A DNA stretch of 64,000 bases from Undaria pinnatifida (taxonomy: Eukaryota > Sar > Phaeophyceae > Laminariales > Alariaceae). Shown in pieces: positions 55,734-64,000 of this stretch. Location: NCBI GenBank assembly GCA_012845835.1, contig JABAKD010000021.1, forward strand, positions 14,076,978-14,140,977. The letters are read 5' to 3'. The position numbers were made by a program, and so were the translations under genes. Below the pieces are notes generated by a model. That model did no database searches and was not told the DNA's origin. It was given only the letters and a program-made list of their open reading frames with translations. Within the stretch, counting starts at the first letter, position 1. Each line of letters starts with the position of its first letter.

Positions 55734-58700
55734 ATGCAAGACCCCAACAAAGAAACGATGGTAGCCAAAAGCCTCCCACGTTTCGACGGGAAGGACAAGC
55801 ACGACTTTATCGACTTCGCGGACAAGCTTAAGGCCATCCTCAACAAGTCAGCCCCTGCTATCTACAACATCTTGATGGGGGAGGAGAGGCCGACCCCGAC
55901 CGAGGACGACACTTTGACCAAGTGGAAGCGAAACAACACCCACCTCTACTCCATGCTCTTTCTGGCTACAATCGGGGGAGCCGCCATGGTGGTGGAGCGC
56001 TACGCCGGCAGCACAGCGAGGGAGGGACTCGGAAACGGACAGAAGGCTTGGAAGGCACTGGAGAAAATGTACAACGCCAGCAGCAACGGCACTCGCCCCC
56101 GAGGAGCTTTACGACTGCTTGAACAGCACAAAGCTCCAAAGGGGGCAGAACCCCGACGAGTTCCTGTCCCGCATGGAGACCGGCCAGAACCGCCTATACG
56201 AGATGGGGGAGAAAATCACAGACGGCTACTTCAGCGACATGATCATCACCGCTTTCCTCCGGAGTACGAGTTCGTGCGGAACATCAGCTTTCGAGACCGT
56301 GAATTTTCACTTGAGGATATCATGTTTACACTGAGAAACATGTACGCTGACCTCCTTTCCCGTCCTTCGAGCACACCGTCTGTTGCGGGCCGCGGGGTAG
56401 CCATGCATGTGCAAGATGACATGAGCGGGATCACGTACCACATCTGTAAAGAAAAAGGTCATTACCAAATGGATTGCGCAAGGTACGAACCTAACTACCA
56501 GAAGAAGAACAACAACAGGAGGCAGTTCGTGAAGAAGACACAAGGCAGCGGCGCAGGCGGGACTAAGTGGTGCTCCCTCCACAGATCCGTGACTCACAGC
56601 GACGCCGAGAGCAAAGTACAGCAGCAGCAGGCTAACAACGGTAGTGTCAACGCCGCCAGCATCCAGCACCAGTGCCAGCACGCGAACTTCGTCAGCATGC
56701 CGCACCCGTGTCAGCAGGCCTCCCTCGCCAACGTACAACAACCGTGCCAGCACACCAACGTCATCAACGTTCCGCAGCAATGTCAACACGAAAATTTCGT
56801 CAACGTGAGCCACCCTTGTCTATTCAACCCTTGTCTATTCAACAACAGCGGCCAACAACAACGCGAGCCTACGTCGTCGCCAGGCCCGACGGGGGCAGCA
56901 GGGCGGTTCCAGGGAGGTCTTCCATACATGACAACTACTGCTGCTGCGGACGACACCGCGCCTACCATATCTTCCGACGAGACATCCGACGACGCGCGGC
57001 GAACCAAGCCGCTTTTTATGCTCGGGAGAGATCATCCGCTGGATGGGCCGTCAGCAGCAACGGTGAGAATTTTCGGAGAACCGCTCGACTTCTCGGCATC
57101 GATGGCCGTGGTTGAACCATACAACAATGGCGGGGTGGTCACCGCTAGTAGCATCTTGGTCCTTGCGAACAGCGGGGCATCCGAACACTACTTCGACGAC
57201 TGCATCACCTCTGGACTCCGGGGCCGGCTGTCCAACTACAAGACTTTATCCGTACCACGCAAGATCACCACGGCAGGCAACCAAAAGCTAATGGGGGACG
57301 CCACCGGAGTCATCAGTGGCACCGTTCTCGACACGCATGGGCAGAGGCAGAGCGTAGGACTATCAATCGTGGAAGTAAGCGGACTGGGAAAAAATCTGTT
57401 CTCGGTCCCAGAAGCAGCATCAGAGGACATAGTCACCGTCTTCGCACTGGATGATTCGCGCATCGAGACCAGCCGCTTTAACCTCCCGCCCCAACAAGTC
57501 GCCAAGTCGCGGGTACCCGCAACCTTTTCTCGTTCAACTTGGAGGTGGACGCGCCGAACGTGGCACTACCGGCCAAGGCGGACGCGGATACGGGGCACCG
57601 CCGCATGGGACACATGAAAGGAAGGAGTTTGGAGCTTCTGAACAAAACCGACGACAACGACGTGAGCTTCAAAGGAGGAGTGTCGCCCTGCGATGTCTGC
57701 GCCATCGGGAAGAGCACTCGGCAAGCTCACCCGAAGACGGTGACACCCGGCATCCAACAACCCTTTGAGCTGGCATACACGAAACTCTTGGGACCCGTCA
57801 CACAGACTGCACTAGGAGGCTTTCAGTACGTAAGAGTTCATCGACGAGAAGACCAAGTGGAATGGAACCCTTCTTCTCAAATCGAACACAGAGGCAGCCA
57901 AGTCCCTGCGGCCTTTCACACAGGGGGTGGTGGCGCCGCTAGGATATCGCATCCAGCGATGTCGTGCGGACAGGGGCAGCGAGTACACCGGAGAAGAGTT
58001 TCGGAGTTACTGTCTTCAAACCGCCATCAAGTTGGAGTTTGCTGCAACCAACACGCCGGAACAGGTGGGCGCGTCGGAGCGTCAGGGCCGCACACTTGCG
58101 GCGATAACTCGATGCCTGCTGGTGGACAGCGGGCTGCCGAAGTTTCTCTGGGCAGAGCTGATGTGGGCTGCCACCTACCGTGCGAACCTGACACCACACT
58201 CGGTGCTTGACATGGCAACCCCGTAAAAGGCACGTTTCGGCAAGGAGGCGGATTTGTCGCGTCTCGGAACCATCGGCGCCGGAGCGTTCGTCCATATTGA
58301 GACATGTACTAAAAATCTCGATGGAAAGGCTTGAGAGGGAGGCTGTGCGGCCACAGTCAGGACAGCAAGGCGTACCGCATCTACAACCCTGCAACACGCA
58401 AGGTTGTGGAAAGCAGGAACGTGATTTTTGTGGAAACACCATCACAGAGGGTTCCACCGCCGGGAAGCTACTACTTCGAGTGCGTAGATCCTACCTGGGG
58501 TAGCAACAAGACCATGACGGACGACAATCTACTGCGGGATGTTCGTGACCTCACACAACGCCTCGACTTCAACGTTCTTCAAGACGACGACACCTCGCCG
58601 ATCGTGCAGTCCATCAGCCCGGAACTAGCCGAGATCCTTTCAAGGTTTCGCCAACTCACCCACAGTGACCTTCAAGGAGGACAACTGCTACGCGGTGGAC

Positions 58701-60675
58701 CGCAGTCGCAGAGCGGACAACAACCACTGAGCGGACAGTAGTCACCTCCGCCGTCGTCTGCTGACGACAACTGCCCGCTTCCGGAGGCAGGCGGCGCCGA
58801 AGGGGCGCCCGCCGCAGGGACTGGAGGAGCGACGCCCGAGGAGAAACCAGAGGCTGGTGGAACACTGGAGGTTACGCCTGCCGTGACGCACCGAGCGGCG
58901 GCTGCTGCCGGGGGACTCAGTTCCTTGGTGACCGAGTGTACTTTGCGCGAGCTACAACAGCTCAATCTTTACACCGGCGCAGATCTACCGGACATGGCTC
59001 ATAAGCAGGAACTGTTCACCTTCGCGGAGTACGCATATGCCACCACTAACACGCAACTTCAAGTGCGTTCGGAGGGGGAGACGAAAGCGAAAATAGTTCC
59101 GAACATATTTACAAAGGCGGGGAAGCTGCCGGAGGCTGCTCTGTGGAAGGCAGCCGAAGCCAAGGAGATAGCGAGCCTGATCAAGCACCAGGTCTACGAC
59201 CTCGTCCTCCTCACCTCGGTACCTCCGGGATCCAAAATTATCGGCTCACGGTGTGTCTACAAGGTGAAGGCTGATGACTCACACAAAGCTAGAGTGGTGG
59301 TGCTCGGTTAGGGGGATGGTAGCAGGGGTTCACTGCGGGACCACGTTTGCTCCTGTGAGTCGTCTTCAAAGCATCCGCATGGTATTGGGTCTAGCGGCGG
59401 AGAAAAACCTCGAGGTGTTACAGTACGATGTCCCCACGGCATTTCTCAACTCTGCTGTCGACGAAATGATATTCGTGAAAATGGCGCCAGGACGCGAGAA
59501 GACAGACAACAACGGAGTCCACCAAGTCATGAGGCTTCGCAAGAGCCTCTACGTAATCCCGCAAGGACCATCGACGACTTCGTGGTCACCATAGAGTTCA
59601 AGCCACTCAAGTCCGACCTCTGCATCTACACCTACACGCACAAGAATGTAATCTACAACCCCGGAACCAAGAGAGAGCCAATGCTTCCAAGCTGGAACAA
59701 GGACACCGTCATTCTCACCATCTACGTCGATGATCTTCTACTGGTGGGGCAGAACCAAGTGCTGCTCAAGCAGCTGGAGGAGAAGCTGATGCGGCGCTTC
59801 GACACGAAGTGCATGGGGGACGTCTTGATGGTGCTCGGAATGCAAGTAACTCGCGACCGCGAGAAGGGGACATTCATTATCTCACAAGCGCACTATACCA
59901 AGTCGGTACTCGAGACATACGGCAATGGGGGAGTTGAAACCGGTGTACACGATCGGAGCCGGGCCGGAGCTATCGATCAACCAGAGGGAATGGGACCTTC
60001 TGAGCAAAGCAGACACGCAGCGGTACCAGTCCATCGTCGGCAGCGTCGGGTACCTGGCTCAAGTAAGCCGCTACGACATCTCCTACGGCGTCTACCAGCT
60101 AGCGCGGGCAATGTCGAAGCCATCGAAAGCGCACATGTGCGCAGCTAAGCATCTGCTTCGATACCTCGCCGGCAGCATCGACTTCAATATCACCTACAAG
60201 CCAGGAGGGTTCAAGCTGACAGCGTTCTCAGACGCCAACTGGGGCAACAACCCGGACAACGGCAAGTCAACTTCATCGTACGTCATGATGATGTGCAACG
60301 GGCCTGTGAGCTTCAAAGTCGCCATGCAAGGGCTGACGGCCCAGTCAACGACGGAAGCCGAGCTTGTGGCAGCAGCACTGGCGAGAAAGGAAGCAGTATA
60401 CTGTGCCGGAGCTAGGATTCGAGGAGGCATTCAAGTGCATCCCGGTCCACATCGAGAACACTTCGGCTCTGCACGTGGCCGGAAACAAGACCTACAGCTC
60501 GCGTGTGAAACACGTGGTACTGAGGCTGTTCTATGTGCGTGAGATCATACAGGAGGAAAAAATCAGCATCCACTACGTCCCAAGCGAGCTCAACATAGCC
60601 AACATCGGGACAAAGTTCCTCAGCAAACACCGCCACCGATACCTCATTGGGCCGATCAACAACTTCAAGGCCTAA
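55734..60675 (+). pseudogene. Gag-pol region of the Copia element (fossil)
   Basis: Approximate parts: gag from 55734 (KSLPRFDGKDKHDFIDFADK, KAWKALEKMYN); a zinc-knuckle region near 56440-56480 (KEKGHYQMDC); a cysteine and histidine-rich peptide repeat, 56660-56820; a protease block near 57170 (NSGASEHYFDDC); GAG-pre-integrase near 57590-57720 (GHRRMGHMK); integrase core about 57760-58230 (DRGSEYTGEEF, NTPEQVGASERQGRTL); reverse transcriptase about 59080-59950 (FAPVSRLQSIR, YDVPTAFLNS, IYVDDLLLVG); RNase H about 60000-60450 (SDANWGNNPDNGKSTSSYV). It ends at a TAA near 60675. Copia order (integrase before reverse transcriptase) is clear. Broken at roughly ten places. Confidence 0.9.
56660..56820 (+). 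repeat. Cys/His-rich peptide repeat in gag
   Basis: Tandem near-repeats of a 14-17-residue unit such as CQHTNVINVPQQ, CQHANFVSMPHP and CQQASLANVQQP, that is CQxxNxxNVxxP. About five units. Not a usual part of Copia gag. Confidence 0.7.
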
Positions 60676-61017
60676 GGACAGTCTGGAAGCAGCACGGAAT
60701 CGCTCCTGGTGCGACAAAGGCGGTAGGCATCATTTGTTTGACATTTATAGGACCATGAGCGGTCTGGAAAACATACATTCTACTGTGCGGTGTGCTTGTT
60801 TGGACCCTGTTTCACGACGTCGATGATTGTTTGATGATCGGGCAGAACCCTAGTTGCGACGGCGTTTAGTTGATTATCGGGAATATGTTGGAGCTACAGC
60901 CAGTGTAGTTTAGAAGTGTGTTTTCGCTTACTTGACTTCGTAGACACTTAAACCGAGTATCGACAATCGACAGGGTTAACATTAGGTGGTGCTTTCAGTG
61001 CCCACAGCAGTGCGATT

Positions 61018-61032
61018 TACATTAAGGGGGAG
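61018..61032 (+). other. Polypurine tract of the Copia element
   Basis: ATTAAGGGGGAG directly before the 3' LTR, the usual place of the plus-strand primer. Confidence 0.7.
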
Positions 61033-61823
61033 TGTTGAAGATATTACACGACACCTACATCTCTGATTAATGTTAATCGCCACTGCTGTTGCCTGGGGCA
61101 GCAGTAGTTGGCACCAGTACTGCTATAGCAAAGGAGAGCAGGTACCGGTAGCCGGGGGAAGCAGTGCGTAACACTACTGTAATACTGCTGTTAACAGGGA
61201 GCAGCAGTCACGATACGTAACGAAGTACCACTCGATCGCTTCGGGATCGCGACGAGTCAAGCAGCAGGTTTACCCGAGCTACGACCGGCCAGAACTGGGA
61301 TCGGCTAACCGCTATTCGTCGGCCAACGTAGGTAGCACTGGGTCGCTAATAGCGTGTTGCAGTAGCCGAGCTCAACAGTAGTAGCATCGGTGATGTTATA
61401 GGCAGCAATAGGAAAACACGGTGTGTTAAGTTACGGTTCGACTAAAATGCGGCGTAACTACGACCAGTTCTTTTGGGGACCCCGACAAGTTGTTGTTGTT
61501 TGTTTGTTTTAGTACACGGGGTCCTTCAAGTACTATTGCTGTAGCAAACGAAGGAGCGGGGTCTGAGTACGTATCTACGAGAGAGAGAGCGCGGGCGTGC
61601 CCCACCCTTTCTCACTTCTCTCACCACCACCACTAGACTCCGAAGTCTATTGTTCTCCAAGTTTTTCTTTGCCCACCTAAGCGGCCCACTACACAACAGC
61701 AATCATCTGGGGGTCTTATCATCTGTGGAACATCGTCCAGCCAATACCAGCAAGGTAGCATACTGCTGCCCGTGACCGCCTGTGCGACCACCTGTCGAGG
61801 GTATACCAACTATACCTGAATAG
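61033..61823 (+). repeat. 3' LTR of the Copia element
   Basis: About 791 bp, starting TGTTGAAGATATTACACG and ending CTATACCTGAATAG. Aligns along its whole length with the 5' LTR. Confidence 0.9.
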
Positions 61824-61828
61824 TGCAG

Positions 61829-62515
61829 CAGCGGCGTGGGTGGCTCTAGAAAGATATTGAGGGGATACGCAGTGCGTGAAAGTGTTTATTACTCTGGCGG
61901 ATTTCGGTATTGTGTGGGGCGTTTGAGCAAGGGGGGGAAAAGGTGGGGGGAAGGGTTTGCAAGAGGTTTACGTCACATTTAATATTAAAATGGACTCCAG
62001 CTGTGAGATCAAAAGATTTGTCGGAACTCATATTTGCAAAATTGTTTGTGATACTCCAATCGTGCATACTTATCATACATGTTGGGGATTGCTATACGCG
62101 TGGTGCTAGGTCTAGGCAATCGTGCGGGGGGTGGGGAAGAAGGGGGCGTTGGAGAGGGGGGGGGGGGGGAGGGATGAATGAAAGCTGCGTCATGGACGGC
62201 TGGAACGATAATGACATGTTAACAGTCGCGTCAAAGCGTTGATTACTCTGATCGATTTCGATTGTAAGTGAGGCGTTTAAATAAACTGGGCAGGGGGGAA
62301 AGAAAAATTGAAGGGGGGCAGAGGGCGGAAATTAGTTGCAGCTACGGCATGAATATCTAGAAAAATAAAATGAGATGATATCAGCTGGCTGGCAGTGTTT
62401 ACTACTCTGGTGGAGATCTTCATTTTAGTTTGGGCGTTTGAACAAGAGGAATCGGGCGGGGGAGGCGAGAGCCGGGGGGGGGACATTCCAATACGAGCGC
62501 GACATGCATGATTTC
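61829..62515 (+). repeat. R repeat, right part of copy R12
   Basis: Resumes with the tail module CAGCGGCGTGGGTGGCTCTA, then a second head (GGACTCCAGCTGTGAGATCA at 61991), GCTATACGCGTGGTGCTAGG and two more tail modules (about 62180 and 62345). It completes the copy begun at 53610. Confidence 0.85.
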
Positions 62516-63084
62516 GAGAACGGCGTCATACTTCGTCCTCCAGGTTAGGGACCGCCAGGATGCAACAAGGGCCACGTGTTGCGTGGAATGCGGCTTTTAC
62601 TGCAGAATTCGACGTAAATAGCACAAATTGAGTACGTGGGAGCAAGAGGACAATACGTGACAGACTATAGCAAAAGAAACTCACCGCCGTAAGGAGAGGA
62701 TACGGCACGCGCACATGGTCCTACCACGTTAGTAGCGTTTTGCTGTTAACGTTTTGCTCTACGCACGCTGTCTGCTGCTGTTTGTGATCTGCGATATGCG
62801 CAAAGCAAAAGGATTGTTATCGAGGCACGAGAAAATAGGGGTTTTGTGTGTGCGGAAAGGAGAAGCTTGAAGATATTGCACGTTGACCAATGACATCAAC
62901 GCGGGTGGTTACTTGTACTTGAAGATATGAGATCAACGCGGGTGTTCCTGGTAAAGCGAAGGGAACCTTACATCAGTCTGCCTGTTTGACTATTATCAAG
63001 AAAATGCCGCAGAGAAGAGAGAAGAATCGTCAGCGAGACAGGTTCAAGGTGTGATAGCCTGGCAGAAAAACTAAGGAAAATAAA
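62516..63084. other. No supported gene
   Basis: Contains a short direct repeat, TGAAGATAT...ATCAACGCGGGTG, at about 62870-62905 and 62920-62945. Otherwise nothing recognised. Confidence 0.4.
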
Positions 63085-63519
63085 TCAACGACCCGCGGTG
63101 ACGCAGGCATTGGCGATGACGCTGGCGGTGCGACCGCCTACGATGACATCGGTGACGCCAGTTGTGCGGCCGCCGACCATGACCACGGTGGTGCGGGTGC
63201 AGAATATGCTGGCGGTGACCGTGGTTGTGCGGCCGCAGACGATGACGTCAGTGACACCCGTGGGGGACGCAACGATGACAGTGCTGACTCCGGCGGTGCG
63301 TGAGGTTACGATGATGCGAGTGACGCTGGTAGTGCGGCCTATGACGATGGCGGTGGTGACGCCGGTGTTTCGTCTTCCCGAGGCGACTATGGCGGTGATC
63401 ATGACGGAAGTGACGGCGGTGATGTCGGCGGAAAGGATGGCGATAGTGAAGGCTTTATTTCCGGTGGGTCCGACGCCTACGGTGACAATGACGAGCGTCG
63501 ATCCTCTCATCGAACTAAG
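63085..63519 (+). repeat. Coding-like GC-rich minisatellite
   Basis: Degenerate units of about 30-40 bp around GGTGACGCCGGTGGTGCGGC and TACGATGAC. In one + frame it gives Gly-Asp-Ala-rich peptides (GDDAGGATAYDD, GGDVGGKDGDSEGF) with one stop; another + frame (63098-63523) and a minus frame (63085-63510) are open throughout. At 63519 AACTAAG|GTGAGA is a good donor, so it could be the exon of a + strand gene with a repetitive acidic tail. Whether it is translated cannot be decided. Confidence 0.5.
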
Positions 63520-64000
63520 GTGAGATGTATTCTTTTGTCGACTTTTTTAGGTGTTTCATGCACGGACCGGTCCGATCTTCGCTACTCGTGTAGTGAGAGG
63601 CGACGTCTAGTCACTAGTGCCGAGTAACATCCCCCCCCCCCCTCTATTTTTGGCTTAGAACTACTAGGCGGAGTTCGTTCAACTCTCCCGCTAGTGGCCA
63701 AAAATGCACTCGCGAGTGGCTAGTTTATTTCAACAGATGTGGATTTTTTTTTTTTTTTGCTGTATCGGCAATTCAGTTCATTTCAGTGTCGGTGGTTTTG
63801 TCCTGCCGCGGGCACCAGCTCTAACCCCACGTCGGTTGGATCAAGTGATTTTAACTTCATCGGGCACTTAATGCACTTAGATAACGGTCCTCATGGCCTC
63901 CCCCAGTCTACCTCTTAAGCCCACGTCGATGTCACCCTTCGGAGTATAGTCATCGGAGTCTTCACGCGTTTATTTTGCACGCTACACAAGTATCCACACC
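63520..64000. other. Window end, little to see
   Basis: Includes a 12-base run of C at 63630 and a 16-base run of T at 63744. At 63880-63970 the minus strand is open as EDSDDYTPKGDIDVGLRGRL then GEAMRTVI and stop, which may be the end of a coding piece entering from the right. Too short to name. Confidence 0.25.

Larger units (their letters stand above)
54264..61828 (+). mobile_element. Ty1/Copia LTR retrotransposon inserted in R12
   Basis: LTRs at 54269-55061 and 61033-61823, flanked by TGCAG on both sides (54264-54268 and 61824-61828), a 5-bp target duplication. Inside are a primer site, gag, protease, integrase, reverse transcriptase and RNase H in Copia order, then a polypurine tract. 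The + strand coding region is broken at roughly ten places, so this is a fossil copy. The two LTRs differ at about 5-6 percent of sites by rough eye count, so it is of middling age, not a fresh insertion. R sequence continues directly on both sides, so it is younger than that R copy. Confidence 0.93.

Overview
The window reads as nuclear DNA of a eukaryote with intron-rich genes and a heavy load of repeats. The best guess is a stramenopile, most likely a brown alga. That is inferred from the style of the leucine-rich-repeat (LRR) gene (about one 24-residue LRR per exon, all introns in one phase), the vWD-like end of that gene and the mix of retroelements; no species marker was seen. There are no bacterial features: no operons and no ribosome-binding sites.

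Region 1 (1-17112, + strand) is the 3' part of one host gene whose start lies left of the window. Six short exons each carry one LRR. A C-terminal capping exon, a cysteine-rich EGF-like exon and a long last exon with a CGDPH-type von Willebrand factor D-like domain follow. Splice sites and codon phase agree across the LRR exons and again across the last junction. Introns run from 0.4 to 6.9 kb and hold repeats: three copies of the composite repeat R, one complete small terminal-inverted-repeat (TIR) element, and arrays of a CGGGT motif. The product looks like a secreted or surface recognition protein.

Region 2 (17113-31600) is gene-poor. On the minus strand it holds an exon-like unassigned piece (21244-21496), an old Ty3-like retroelement fossil (about 21840-23510), a lone reverse-transcriptase fragment (26163-26459) and a two-exon gene model of unknown function (26721-27467). 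The last two lie between two copies of R, each carrying the same LTR-like 0.4-kb repeat.

Region 3 (31200-43300) is almost all repeats: further R copies, a large head-to-head palindrome of R (36630-39240), a tandem duplication that shows a 430-bp A-tailed insertion in one copy only, and members of the TIR family here called T1.

Region 4 (43300-53600) has a tRNA-like sequence, a decayed chromodomain-like fragment, a 2.2-kb satellite (about 29 units) built around the dyad CACTCG-TG-CGAGTG with signs of a three-unit higher-order repeat, and remnants of a transposase-like protein. The same dyad occurs inside T1 elements.

Region 5 (53610-62515) is one R copy split by a 7.5-kb Ty1/Copia retrotransposon with two LTRs, a 5-bp target duplication and all usual domains, broken at roughly ten places. 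Region 6 (62516-64000) holds a coding-like GC-rich minisatellite and otherwise nothing clear.

Most long open frames elsewhere are chance products of repeats or low-complexity sequence and are not annotated.
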